This document shows, piece by piece, positions 1 to 7,549 of a stretch of 64,000 nucleotides of DNA. The first letter of the stretch is position 1. Every line of letters begins with the position of its first letter. A program made the translations under genes and the position numbers. Origin of the DNA: Bacteroidales bacterium (GTDB lineage Bacteria; Bacteroidota; Bacteroidia; Bacteroidales; UBA7332). Under the pieces are notes generated by a model that saw only the letters and a list, made by a program, of their open reading frames with translations, did not search any database and was not told the origin of the DNA. The stretch is taken from NCBI GenBank assembly GCA_028687995.1, contig JAQTZA010000001.1:434001-498000 (forward strand), given 5' to 3'.

Positions 1-2643
1 AGTGCCCAACGCCAATTGATAGGCGCTCATCACAATAGAAAATGGGGTAATACTCAACTTTAATGCCAGACGTTCAACTCCTTTTGTAATTTCGTCAGAA
101 ATATTCCACCACAATCGATTGCCATATCTTCCGGCTTTCTTCCAGTCTGGATTTCGTTTGAGAGGTAATGTGATTCTTTCCGGAATATTGATCAACGCCT
201 TTTGCCAGAAATCAATTTCAGATGATTTTACCTCTTCCGACAGATGATTATTCAACCAAATTGCATAATCTCCGGAACGATAAAGCGATTTTTCGGGTTT
301 TTTACCCAAATATCGCTGGGTCAATCTCTTCATGAACAAATTCAACGACCAACCGTCAAAAATCAAATGATGAATCGTCATCAATAAACGAAATTCGGTC
401 TCATCCCATTTTATCAATCGAAACGAAAACAGAGGCAATTTTTGGAACGAGAATAGCACGTTTCCATTCTCCAGAATCTCATTCTGATATTTTTCCTGTT
501 TGTCAACATCTTCGTACATTGACAAATCGATGAGCGGTACAGAAAAATCAACAGTCGGGAGAATTCGCTGTATCGGAATTCCATTTTCACTAGGGAAAAT
601 AGAACGAAATATCTCTTCTACATCAACAGTTTCTTTCAAACTTTGAATAAAATGCACGTCATCAATCGCACCTCGAATAGTAAATTCCTCTTGAATATTG
701 TGAGTCAAACCAGTTGCATCAAATTGATGAATGACCCACATTTCACGCTGTACGGGTGTCAATGGAAACTCCATCCGATCCACCTCACATCGTTCAAAAT
801 CGTCAATAATTGGGTCTTCACCGTTTGTCATAATGTCAACCAAACGGCACATTTTTGACAAAGTCATTTTATTGTAAAACTCCTTCAAGGGAATCTCAAT
901 ACCGAATTGTTTAATGATTGAAGTAATCGCTTGTATCGCTTTGAGCGAATGACCTCCAGCTGCAAAAAATTCCTCTTCTAATCCTATCGTTTTTCTGTCA
1001 AGTATTTTCTGCCAAATCAAATAAACCTGTCTTTCAGTCTCATTTTGAGGTTCAAAAATAGAAACTACTTCATCTGTTTTGATTTCAGAAACAGGAGGTA
1101 ACACTTTTCGGTCAATCTTCCCATTTGCATTTAAGGGGAACGAACGACAAACCACCATTTCGGATGGAATCATATAATGCGGCAAGAACTGGCTCAGTTT
1201 TTCAATTATCAATGCTGAAAATTCGTTATCAGACATAAAGAAATTTTCAGATGGCGCATCTGCCAAAATTATTTTTGGTCGAAGATAGGCCACCAAAGAA
1301 TCATCTCCACGACGATCTTTGGAAAATAAAACCACACTCTCTTTCAACAATTCGATTTGCTGCAAGGCATACTCGATTTCACCAATTTCGATGCGCTGTC
1401 CTCGTAGCTTCACCTGAAAATCACGGCGACCAATGAAGTCGAACATTCCATTCTCCAATTGACGGCCAACATCTCCCGTTCGGTACATTTTTCCCTTCCC
1501 TCTGAACGGATCAGGCACAAACTTCTCAGCGGTCAACTCCAGTCGGTTTAGATAGCCGTTGGCAACACCAGCTCCACCGATGCAAATTTCGCCTTCTTCG
1601 CCTTGCGTCACCGACTCCATTTTTTCGTTGAGAATGTAAATTGAATTATTTACAAGCGATTCTCCAATCGGAATTTTAGTATAAGATTCTAATGGATCAC
1701 ACACAAACGATGTGGCATAAACCGTGGTCTCCGTTGGGCCATATTCATTGATTAACTTCACTCGGCTGCCATCCAACTCCTCGTAAAACTGTTTTACTAA
1801 TGAAATTGTCAAAACTTCGCCACCGACTGAGACCCATTTCAGCGACTGTAGCGGTTTTGAATTTCTATTCGCGGATATATAATCTAAAAAAGCGCCCAAC
1901 ATGGATGGAACAAAGAACATAAAGTTTACACCTTGCTCTTCAATAATCTGTGCTAATCGAGCAGGATCCTTCTCATCTCCAGGCTCCGAAACATACAATG
2001 TTCCACCCATTATCATCCACCCGAAAAGTTCCCAGACGGAAGAATCGAACGTATAAGGTGATTTAAGCAGTACTACATTTCCTTTTTCAAGAGGCTGATT
2101 TTGCTGTTTCGATTGAATTAAATTGACCACCGAGGAGTGACCGACCATCACACCTTTTGGTTGTCCGGTTGATCCACTGGTAAATAATATATAAGCGTTA
2201 TCCGTTGGATTTATTTTCGCAAAAACTGTTTTGATAGGTATTTCTGTCTTAATCTCAGGGACAATAGGAATAAGTCCAAGACTTTCAATAAAATCTTTGT
2301 TCTTCGATTGCGTAACGACATAACGCACGTTTGCATCCTTGAAAATTGAAACCGTACGTTCGCGGGGATAAGATGGTTCAACTGGCAGATAGGGACTACC
2401 CAATCTTAAAATGCCAAATATGCCTACCAACATTTCGGCAGAACGATCGAGACACATTCCTATAGGCACTCCGGATCGTACACCTATAATTTCTAATTGC
2501 GTTGAGAAATGGCATGAGGCATTATAAAACTCGTTGTATGAGAATTGAAATCCTGCTCCTTTAATAGCAATATTGTCAGAAAATTGATCTTTTGCCTGAT
2601 CAAATTGGTCAATAAGATTTGAATTTTCTGAATGTTGATCCAT
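1..2643 (-). CDS. Non-ribosomal peptide synthetase, N-terminal part (A-T-C), runs off the window edge
   Basis: An open frame of 881 codons starts with ATG at 2643 and continues past base 1, so the 3' end is missing. The order read from the translation is an adenylation domain (about residues 20-510), a carrier domain (about 530-600) and a condensation domain (from about 620). Visible adenylation motifs are TSGSTGQPKG near residue 155, NEYGPTETT near 300, YRTGDVGR near 388 and NGKIDRK near 500. The carrier motif FFAAGGHSLKA carries the phosphopantetheine serine near 565. The condensation motif HHLIFDG lies near 757. Starting directly with an A domain and no leading C domain is typical of an initiation module that activates the first amino acid. 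Aligned by eye to GrsA, the pocket residues read D, S, W, F, V, V, E, V, Y; I do not predict a substrate from this. Confidence 0.95.
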   Translation of the reverse strand, partial: MDQHSENSNLIDQFDQAKDQFSDNIAIKGAGFQFSYNEFYNASCHFSTQLEIIGVRSGVPIGMCLDRSAEMLVGIFGILRLGSPYLPVEPSYPRERTVSIFKDANVRYVVTQSKNKDFIESLGLIPIVPEIKTEIPIKTVFAKINPTDNAYILFTSGSTGQPKGVMVGHSSVVNLIQSKQQNQPLEKGNVVLLKSPYTFDSSVWELFGWMIMGGTLYVSEPGDEKDPARLAQIIEEQGVNFMFFVPSMLGAFLDYISANRNSKPLQSLKWVSVGGEVLTISLVKQFYEELDGSRVKLINEYGPTETTVYATSFVCDPLESYTKIPIGESLVNNSIYILNEKMESVTQGEEGEICIGGAGVANGYLNRLELTAEKFVPDPFRGKGKMYRTGDVGRQLENGMFDFIGRRDFQVKLRGQRIEIGEIEYALQQIELLKESVVLFSKDRRGDDSLVAYLRPKIILADAPSENFFMSDNEFSALIIEKLSQFLPHYMIPSEMVVCRSFPLNANGKIDRKVLPPVSEIKTDEVVSIFEPQNETERQVYLIWQKILDRKTIGLEEEFFAAGGHSLKAIQAITSIIKQFGIEIPLKEFYNKMTLSKMCRLVDIMTNGEDPIIDDFERCEVDRMEFPLTPVQREMWVIHQFDATGLTHNIQEEFTIRGAIDDVHFIQSLKETVDVEEIFRSIFPSENGIPIQRILPTVDFSVPLIDLSMYEDVDKQEKYQNEILENGNVLFSFQKLPLFSFRLIKWDETEFRLLMTIHHLIFDGWSLNLFMKRLTQRYLGKKPEKSLYRSGDYAIWLNNHLSEEVKSSEIDFWQKALINIPERITLPLKRNPDWKKAGRYGNRLWWNISDEITKGVERLALKLSITPFSIVMSAYQLALGT

Positions 2644-2674
2644 GATAAATTAAACTATAAAAAGTGACGATTCA

Positions 2675-2705
2675 CAAAATTACATTTTTTTACCGAGGAT
2701 TACAA
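2675..2705 (-). promoter_or_regulatory. Promoter of the NRPS gene
   Basis: Reading the minus strand, TTG (2705-2703) and TAATTTTG (2682-2675) are 20 bp apart. This fits the Bacteroidota -33 (TTG or TTTG) and -7 (TAnnTTTG) pattern and places transcription start about 25 bases before the ATG at 2643. Confidence 0.5.
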
Positions 2706-2937
2706 GCTGATTATTTGATCTTTTGCTCAATTGCGAGGTAAAATCCCAAAGAATTTAACCAATTGATTCTATCACTCTTCTTCTCCAAAGACCTATTCTG
2801 TTTGATTTATGCCACTATCTTTGATTAATTAATTGCCATGAATAAACAATTTCATTACTCAATTATTACATTATTAGCTGATAAATAACATATTAGGGCA
2901 ATTCTTACTTTTTATTTAAAAAAATAACATCAAAATG
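2706..2937. other. Gene-free AT-rich spacer
   Basis: This stretch lies between the divergent NRPS promoter and the tRNA promoter. It holds a lone TATCTTTG at 2816 on the plus strand followed by a 16-codon open frame (2838-2888), but no convincing gene. Nothing else is visible. Confidence 0.5.
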
Positions 2938-2970
2938 TTTGCAAGATTCAAAAAACTGCCTTACTTTTGC
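2938..2970 (+). promoter_or_regulatory. Promoter of the tRNA-Asp gene
   Basis: TTTG at 2938-2941 and TACTTTTG at 2962-2969 are separated by 20 bp, a near-ideal Bacteroidota housekeeping promoter. The tRNA begins at 2999, so the primary transcript has a leader of roughly 20 bases. Confidence 0.75.
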
Positions 2971-2998
2971 AACGCAATTGAGAAATCAAGCGCACTAC

Positions 2999-3072
2999 GG
3001 TTCGGTAGTTCAGTTGGTTAGAATGCCGCCCTGTCACGGCGGAGGTCGCGGGTTCGAGTCCCGTCCGTACCG
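2999..3072 (+). tRNA. tRNA-Asp (anticodon GTC)
   Basis: The 74 bases fold into a standard cloverleaf. The D stem is GTTC/GAAT, the anticodon stem CCGCC/GGCGG encloses anticodon GTC at 3033-3035, and the T stem GCGGG/CCCGT encloses TTCGAGT. The discriminator base is G. The next bases are CA, so the CCA end is not encoded. The acceptor stem (GGTTCGG with CCGTACC) has one T-T mismatch at pair 4-69. Confidence 0.97.
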
Positions 3073-3078
3073 CAAGAA

Positions 3079-3105
3079 AGCTCTTCAGAAATGAAGGGCT
3101 TTTTT
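3079..3105 (+). terminator. Rho-independent terminator of tRNA-Asp
   Basis: AGCTCTTCA and TGAAGGGCT form a 9-bp stem (one T-G pair) around a GAAA loop and are followed by a T run. Nearly the same hairpin occurs at 32431. Confidence 0.85.
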
Positions 3106-3133
3106 CGTATATATAATCTTCAAAGAAAACACA

Positions 3134-3201
3134 ATGTGTGAAAGATGTAACTCAAATTATAAATAATGTAACACGAATTGCTCTCAATAGCCTCACCTTT
3201 A
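3134..3201 (+). promoter_or_regulatory. Regulon promoter site 1 (21-bp direct repeat plus -7 box)
   Basis: ATGTGTGA (3134-3141) abuts half-site AAGATGTAAC (3142-3151). The second half-site ATAATGTAAC (3163-3172) starts 21 bp after the first. CACCTTTA (3194-3201) lies 21 bp beyond it as the -7 box. It precedes the secreted protein at 3236. Five other promoters in the window have the same layout. Confidence 0.75.
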
Positions 3202-3235
3202 TCCCATCAAATAAAACTCACAAAACAAGGATAAA

Positions 3236-3742
3236 ATGAGACTTGCAAAACTTCTAATTATTTCTATTGTGCTTCTCTTCTTCGGAACACTACAAGCACA
3301 AGTTTCCATTAATTTCCAATTCGGCACACCTCCTTCGTGGGGACCTACCGGATATAGCGAGGCCCGCTATTATTACTTACCCGACATTGAAGCATATTAC
3401 GATGTGCAATCTTCAGTATTCATCTGCTTCAATGGGTCGAAATGGATCAAACGTTCGCATTTGCCTTACCGATATCGTAACTACGATTTATATGGTGGGT
3501 ACAAAGTGGTGATGTCTGATTATCATGGAAATACACCATACAGCCACTTTGCTGACCATCGTTCAAAATATGCGAAAGGCTATCGGGATCACCATCAACA
3601 AACTTTCAAAGAAAAATCTGAGAACAGAAGAGAAGACAAATTCAAAACAGAATCAAGAGAAAGAAACAACCAAAGAGACAATGAAAGAGGAAAATCAGAA
3701 AATAAAAAAGAGAATAAAGGCAAAGGCCATGGTCACAAATAA
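3236..3742 (+). CDS. Secreted protein with a charged low-complexity tail
   Basis: This 168-residue protein starts with a clear signal peptide (hydrophobic to about residue 20, ending LQAQ). The middle (about 35-110) is rich in Tyr and Trp (YYYLPDIEAYYD, FNGSKWIKRSHLP, YDLYGGYKVV) and resembles conserved unnamed proteins I remember from other Bacteroidota. From about residue 115 the sequence becomes a Lys/Glu/Arg/Asn-rich, probably disordered tail ending in KGHGHK. No enzymatic motif is visible. It probably acts in the periplasm or at the outer membrane. Site 1 of the shared promoter lies just upstream, so it is likely part of the stress regulon proposed here. A barrel-like gene follows 39 bases later, probably in the same transcript. 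Confidence 0.75.
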   Translation: MRLAKLLIISIVLLFFGTLQAQVSINFQFGTPPSWGPTGYSEARYYYLPDIEAYYDVQSSVFICFNGSKWIKRSHLPYRYRNYDLYGGYKVVMSDYHGNTPYSHFADHRSKYAKGYRDHHQQTFKEKSENRREDKFKTESRERNNQRDNERGKSENKKENKGKGHGHK

Positions 3743-3781
3743 AAAAATCAATTTAATAATTAGTTAAAAACACTCAATCAA

Positions 3782-4318
3782 ATGAAACATTTATCAGCAA
3801 TTATTATCTGCATTCTGGCTTTTTACACTTCGGGTGTTAGAGCAGAAAAGCACGCTTCATCAGATCGTTATGGACATACTCTTAATGTAGGTATCGGAAT
3901 TGGAGGTTACTCTGGTTATTATAATTACGTGGGGCAATCGCTACCTGTACTAAATGCCAATTATGAATTTACGGTCGCTAATAACTTTACGTTAGCTCCT
4001 TTCATAAGCTTCTACAACTATTCAAATAGCTATTATCACGAATCGGTAATCCCGATTGGTGTGAAAGGATCCTATTATTTCGATGACATCTTGAAAGCAA
4101 GTCATAATTGGGATTTCTACTTAGCCGGTTCATTAGGAACAGCAATAGTAAATTCTACTTGGGACAATAATTACAACGGTAATCGAAATTATTACCACAA
4201 TGGAAACCCACTGTTACTCGATATACACATAGGTACCGAATATCACTTGACTCGCAATTTGGGTATATTCCTTGACTTGTCGAGCGGCGTATCTACACTT
4301 GGATTATCATTTCATTAA
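3782..4318 (+). CDS. Probable small outer-membrane beta-barrel protein
   Basis: This 178-residue protein has an N-terminal signal peptide (to about residue 21, VRAEK). The rest is alternating polar and aromatic strands with many Gly, Tyr and Asn residues (for example LNVGIGIGGYSGYYNY, FTLAPFISFYNYSNSYY, LGIFLDLSSGVS), as expected for an 8-strand barrel. It ends in SFH; a terminal aromatic near the C-terminus is common in outer-membrane proteins, but the last residue here is His. It probably belongs to the unit driven by the promoter at 3134. No specific family is recognised; the call rests on composition and strand pattern. Confidence 0.65.
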   Translation: MKHLSAIIICILAFYTSGVRAEKHASSDRYGHTLNVGIGIGGYSGYYNYVGQSLPVLNANYEFTVANNFTLAPFISFYNYSNSYYHESVIPIGVKGSYYFDDILKASHNWDFYLAGSLGTAIVNSTWDNNYNGNRNYYHNGNPLLLDIHIGTEYHLTRNLGIFLDLSSGVSTLGLSFH

Positions 4319-4334
4319 CATAAAATAATTCATT

Positions 4335-4460
4335 ATGGCTAAAGAAAAAGAAGGCAAAGAAAAAACAGGTAAAACTGCACCCCAGATGAACCTAAAGGAA
4401 AAAAGAGCTGCAAAGGCCGCTAAACGCCAAGACAAAAACAAAACGAGCGAAATACAATAA
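4335..4460 (+). CDS. Small lysine-rich protein (41 aa)
   Basis: An ATG at 4335 opens a 41-codon frame ending at TAA 4458-4460. The product is very rich in Lys, Ala, Glu and Gln (it starts MAKEKEGKEKTGKT) and has no hydrophobic segment, so it is probably cytoplasmic and may bind nucleic acid. It sits 16 bases after the barrel gene and directly before a strong terminator, so it would be the last gene of the 3236 transcript. I infer a real gene from position and codon composition; I recognise no family. Confidence 0.55.
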   Translation: MAKEKEGKEKTGKTAPQMNLKEKRAAKAAKRQDKNKTSEIQ

Positions 4461-4490
4461 ATTCATTATTCCGTCTCTCTTCATCCTAAA

Positions 4491-4525
4491 AATGGCATTG
4501 CTCTACAAACAATGCCATTTTTTTT
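4491..4525 (+). terminator. Rho-independent terminator
   Basis: AATGGCATTG and CAATGCCATT form a perfect 10-bp stem around a 9-base loop, followed by eight T residues. It closes the 3236-4460 transcript. Confidence 0.9.
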
Positions 4526-4625
4526 GCACGTTTCAGTATGAACTTTTCGCCAAATTTAGTTCGGATTCGGTTTTCAATAAGATGCATCCTCAACTATATT
4601 TCAACAAATTGATTTTCAAACAAAT

Positions 4626-4693
4626 ATATGTGAACTATATAATAATACCCTGAAATTATATAACACAAAACATGACCAAACCACTCATCTTTG
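4626..4693 (+). promoter_or_regulatory. Regulon promoter site 2 (21-bp direct repeat plus -7 box)
   Basis: ATATGTGA (4626-4633) abuts half-site ACTATATAAT (4634-4643). The second half-site ATTATATAAC (4655-4664) follows with period 21. The -7 box CATCTTTG (4686-4693) lies 21 bp further. It drives csbD and probably the genes after it. Downstream the sequence also resembles that after site 6 (TGTGAAAA and TTCACAC). Confidence 0.75.
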
Positions 4694-4729
4694 TAATGTG
4701 AAAACGCTTTCACACTAATCTACAACAAA

Positions 4730-4915
4730 ATGAACTCAACTGAAGCAAAAGGCAATTGGAGCCAACAAAAAGGAAGACTAAAACAGCAATTTGCTGTACT
4801 AACAGACAATGATTTATTGTATGACAAAGGTAAGAAAGAGGAGATGTTTGGCAAACTTCAAATCATTCTTGGAAAAACAAAAGAGGAGTTGCACAATATT
4901 ATCGACAAACTTTAA
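4730..4915 (+). CDS. CsbD-family general stress protein
   Basis: This 61-residue, highly charged protein has the CsbD-like pattern: GNWSQQKGRLKQQFAVLTDNDL early on, then a central Lys/Glu segment and a C-terminal GKLQIILGKTKEEL helix. CsbD proteins are small cytoplasmic proteins induced by general stress in many bacteria; their molecular role is unknown. It is the first gene after promoter site 2 and is followed 28 bases later by the apparent start of a lipoprotein gene. The length fits the family (about 60 residues). Confidence 0.85.
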   Translation: MNSTEAKGNWSQQKGRLKQQFAVLTDNDLLYDKGKKEEMFGKLQIILGKTKEELHNIIDKL

Positions 4916-4943
4916 TTATCAATATTCTCTAAAAAAAGAAACA

Positions 4944-5411
4944 ATAAAAAAAACAATTTTCGCATTAGCGATATCAACATCTCTGATTGCAGGAATTAGT
5001 CTAAACAGCTGTCAATCAAGTGAAAGAAAAATTGAAAACGCTGAAGAGAACGTAATTGATGCAAAACAAGATTTGCGTGAAATTAGGGTAGATTCAGCCA
5101 TTAAAGCTGAAAAAATAGCAACCGCTGAGCAATGGAAGATCTTCAAAAAAGAGTCGGATATTAAAATCAGTTACAATGACCTCCGCATCAAAGAGCTAAA
5201 AGTAGAGATGAGACAGGCTGGTAACACATCAGATGCTAACTTCAATAAGAAGATAGACGAATACGAGTTAAAAAACAAAAATTTGAAAACTCGAATGAGT
5301 GATTATGCGAAATCTCAATCAGATTGGGAAACTTTCAAATTAGAGTACAATCACGATTTATCTGAGTTGGGCAAAGCATTGAAAGATATCAGTGTAAAAA
5401 ACATCAAATAA
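4944..5411 (+). CDS. Coiled-coil lipoprotein with an apparent ATA start codon
   Basis: From codon 4944 the frame encodes a typical lipoprotein signal (KKTIFALAISTSLIAG, then lipobox LNSC), followed by a long charged helix-forming region (about residues 30-155, with Glu, Lys, Asp and Ala). The product would be 155 residues and anchored in a membrane. The codon where Met is expected is ATA. The frame has no in-frame ATG, GTG or TTG between the csbD stop and the signal peptide; the nearest upstream ATG (4809) lies inside csbD and would bury the signal peptide 45 residues in. An A-rich, AAAGAAA-like ribosome site lies just ahead. Either ATA is used as start or the gene is damaged at its start. 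No functional family is recognised. Confidence 0.6.
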   Translation: MKKTIFALAISTSLIAGISLNSCQSSERKIENAEENVIDAKQDLREIRVDSAIKAEKIATAEQWKIFKKESDIKISYNDLRIKELKVEMRQAGNTSDANFNKKIDEYELKNKNLKTRMSDYAKSQSDWETFKLEYNHDLSELGKALKDISVKNIK

Positions 5412-5438
5412 TAAACCTTCCAATAAAAACTAAAGATA

Positions 5439-6068
5439 ATGAAAAAAATAATTTTAGTTGTTTTAGCGCTTATCGCAGCCTACAACATGAATGCACAAAG
5501 TAATGACTCGCGCGACAACCTACAACTAGGTGTTAAAGGCGGACTAAACTATTCGAACGTGTATGACACACAAGGTGATGAATTTAAAGCTGACGGACGA
5601 TTCGGAATGGTTCTTGGTGGATTTTTATCGATCCCGATTGGTAGATTTCTAGGAATACAACCTGAATTGCTTTTTTCTCAAAAAGGCTTTCAAGGAACAG
5701 GAAGCGTGCTCGGTAGTCCTTACAGTTTCAACCGCACAACAAACTACATCGACATTCCGATATTGGTGCAACTAAAAGCCAGTGAGCAATTCACAATTGT
5801 GGCGGGACCTCAATATTCATTTTTGATCAAACAGAGTGATGTATTCTCAAACTCCATTCTTACCACTCAACAAGAGCAAGAATTTACCAACGATAACATT
5901 CGCAAAAATACGCTTTGCTTTTTAGGTGGTTTAGATGTCAACTTCGACCGATTAGTAGTTGGTGGACGTGTTGGCTGGGATTTCTTGAATAACAATGGCG
6001 ATGGTACTTCTGCCACTCCACGTTACAAAAATGTGTGGTCTCAACTGACTCTAGGTTATAAATTCTAA
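5439..6068 (+). CDS. PorT-like outer-membrane beta-barrel protein
   Basis: This 209-residue protein has a signal peptide (to about residue 19, MNAQ) and then the hallmark of the Bacteroidota OMP_b-brl_2/PorT-like barrels: LQLGVKGGLNYSNVYD, a GGFLSIPIGRFLGIQPELLFSQKG hairpin, NYIDIPILVQLK, and a C-terminal strand ending in LGYKF. It acts in the outer membrane, most likely as a structural or small channel protein. It follows the lipoprotein gene by 27 bases and probably shares its transcript. Confidence 0.85.
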   Translation: MKKIILVVLALIAAYNMNAQSNDSRDNLQLGVKGGLNYSNVYDTQGDEFKADGRFGMVLGGFLSIPIGRFLGIQPELLFSQKGFQGTGSVLGSPYSFNRTTNYIDIPILVQLKASEQFTIVAGPQYSFLIKQSDVFSNSILTTQQEQEFTNDNIRKNTLCFLGGLDVNFDRLVVGGRVGWDFLNNNGDGTSATPRYKNVWSQLTLGYKF

Positions 6069-6186
6069 CAATATTGGGAGAGTGAAAGATCGTTATTGAA
6101 ACTTAGGTTGAAATAATAATGATAATGATATTTGACTAATGTATTATCTATCCCCTTCGCTCTCCCTTTTCAAAAAACCACTGATT

Positions 6187-6342
6187 ATGAATAATTTACT
6201 CTATTATATTGCGGTTCTTCTATTGATAGGTTGGGCGATCGGAGTCATAGGCTATAGCCTAGGCGGATTGATACATATCCTTGCAATAATCGCTTTTTTA
6301 GCAATACTTCTCAGGTTAATTCGAGGAGGTAAAAATCTCTAA
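6187..6342 (+). CDS. Lmo0937-family small membrane protein
   Basis: Translated from the ATG at 6187 this is a 51-residue protein with two hydrophobic helices separated by a short glycine turn (LLYYIAVLLLIGWAIGVIGY, then LIHILAIIAFLAILLRLIRGG). Size and pattern match the Lmo0937/DUF5670 family of tiny inner-membrane proteins often found in stress gene clusters. An earlier in-frame ATG at 6139 would add 16 residues not seen in the family, so I chose 6187. Confidence 0.8.
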   Translation: MNNLLYYIAVLLLIGWAIGVIGYSLGGLIHILAIIAFLAILLRLIRGGKNL

Positions 6343-6379
6343 CATTATAGGTATAAATCATCACAAAAAAAACAGAATT

Positions 6380-6643
6380 ATGGACACAGGAAAAGTAGTA
6401 TTAGGTGCATTGGCAGGCGTAGCCGTTGGTGCAGTATTGGGCATTTTGTTTGCGCCAGACAAAGGATTAAACACACGTCGCAAAATCTCGAAAACGGGGG
6501 AAGATTTCACTCAAGATCTAAAGGACAAATTCGAAGATTTTATTGAATCAATTTCTCAAAAATTTGAAGATGTAAAAGACGAAGTGGTTGACTATACAGA
6601 TCAAGCACAAGCTGAACAAAAGGAGAAACGCGATAGTAAGTAA
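6380..6643 (+). CDS. YtxH-domain stress protein
   Basis: This 87-residue protein has one N-terminal glycine/alanine membrane segment (VVLGALAGVAVGAVLGILFAPDKG) followed by a basic stretch (TRRKI) and a long charged amphipathic helix. The LFAPxxG motif after the helix is diagnostic for YtxH-type proteins (once called gas-vesicle-like), which are membrane-anchored and linked to general stress. It follows the Lmo0937-type gene by 37 bases. I infer an envelope stress role from context. Confidence 0.85.
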   Translation: MDTGKVVLGALAGVAVGAVLGILFAPDKGLNTRRKISKTGEDFTQDLKDKFEDFIESISQKFEDVKDEVVDYTDQAQAEQKEKRDSK

Positions 6644-6807
6644 ACAGCCGCAGATCCTTTTGTCATGTGAAAAATGGAAAAGACGTTGGGTCGTACATTT
6701 TATAAATTTCAATTTTGTCAGGTTCGAAAACCGTCAAAGTCTGTTTATATTCTCAATGCACCCGCTGTCTTTCCGTATGTTAAATGTAAACTAAACCCAA
6801 ATAAATA

Positions 6808-7149
6808 ATGGAACCGAATGCGAAAATTATAGAGACGCTGCTAGAAAGAGCTGCTGAATACGGCAAAACTACCTACGAACTGAGCAAACTAAAGGCGCTA
6901 GAGAAAAGCTCTGATCTGATTTCGACCATTATACCTCATATTTTAGTGGTTGGTTTGACAGCATCTTTTTTACTTTTCCTCAATATTGGATTATCATTGT
7001 GGCTTGGCGAAATTATTGGCAAAATTTATCTGGGCTTCTTTTTCGTATCCCTATCGTACATGATTGTCGCTCTTTCGATGCATTTTCTATTTCATAAAAG
7101 TATTAAAAGATTTGTAAGCAACTTCTTCATCAAACAGATTCTAAAATAG
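6808..7149 (+). CDS. Holin-X-like (phage holin family) membrane protein
   Basis: This 113-residue protein has an N-terminal cytoplasmic helix (about 1-38, ETLLERAAEYGKTTYELSKLKALEK), two transmembrane helices (about 42-63 and 72-96) and a basic C-terminus. This is the layout of the DUF1469/Holin-X family, chromosomal proteins that resemble phage holins only in topology. With CsbD and YtxH it forms a familiar set of stress-linked envelope genes. The next gene begins 6 bases later, so the two are co-translated. Confidence 0.7.
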   Translation: MEPNAKIIETLLERAAEYGKTTYELSKLKALEKSSDLISTIIPHILVVGLTASFLLFLNIGLSLWLGEIIGKIYLGFFFVSLSYMIVALSMHFLFHKSIKRFVSNFFIKQILK

Positions 7150-7155
7150 ACTATT

Positions 7156-7545
7156 ATGCGCAGCCAATCTTATCAAACAGAACTAAAGAATGAAATATTT
7201 CTGCTCGAAATGAAACAGGCAATCAATGCCCAACAACTTCAAAAGCAATTGCACATAACATACGAAAGCCTCAAGCCTACAAACCTGATTAAAAGCACAT
7301 TGCAAGAACTTGGATCGTCGCCTAACATGTCTTCAAACATTCTGAGTGGAGCGTTAGGTTTAGCATCTGGGTATCTCTTTCGCAAAGCAACTGTAGGTAG
7401 CACACACGGTGCAATTCTCAAATTAGTCGGCACGGCTCTTCAGTTTGGAGTTACAAATCTGGTGTCATTACACGCCGACGATTTAAAACATTATGGACAA
7501 ATCTTGATTCACCAATTTTTCAGAAAAACCAAAGAAAAAGTATAG
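7156..7545 (+). CDS. Conserved hypothetical protein beside the Holin-X-like gene
   Basis: This 129-residue protein has a charged N-terminal helix (1-45), a glycine-rich, weakly hydrophobic middle (about 60-100, including ILSGALGLASGYLFRKATVG) and a basic end. There is no signal peptide. The spacing (6 bases after the holin-like gene and 4 before the permease) shows it belongs to the operon, and its hydrophobic centre suggests a peripheral or inserted membrane partner. I recognise no named family. Confidence 0.65.
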   Translation: MRSQSYQTELKNEIFLLEMKQAINAQQLQKQLHITYESLKPTNLIKSTLQELGSSPNMSSNILSGALGLASGYLFRKATVGSTHGAILKLVGTALQFGVTNLVSLHADDLKHYGQILIHQFFRKTKEKV

Positions 7546-7549
7546 TCCA

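Noticed and set aside
2816..2888. Isolated TATCTTTG and a 16-codon frame in the spacer before the tRNA
   Set aside because: Too short and no ribosome-site or conserved feature; the -33 box is at the wrong distance.
4809..4943. Extension of the lipoprotein frame upstream to ATG 4809
   Set aside because: It lies in another frame inside csbD and would place a signal peptide 45 residues into the protein.
6074..6130. Weak match to the regulon motif (GAGAGTGAAAGAT, then GTTGAAATAA) before the Lmo0937-type gene
   Set aside because: Half-sites agree at only about half the positions and no -7 box lies 20-21 bp downstream.
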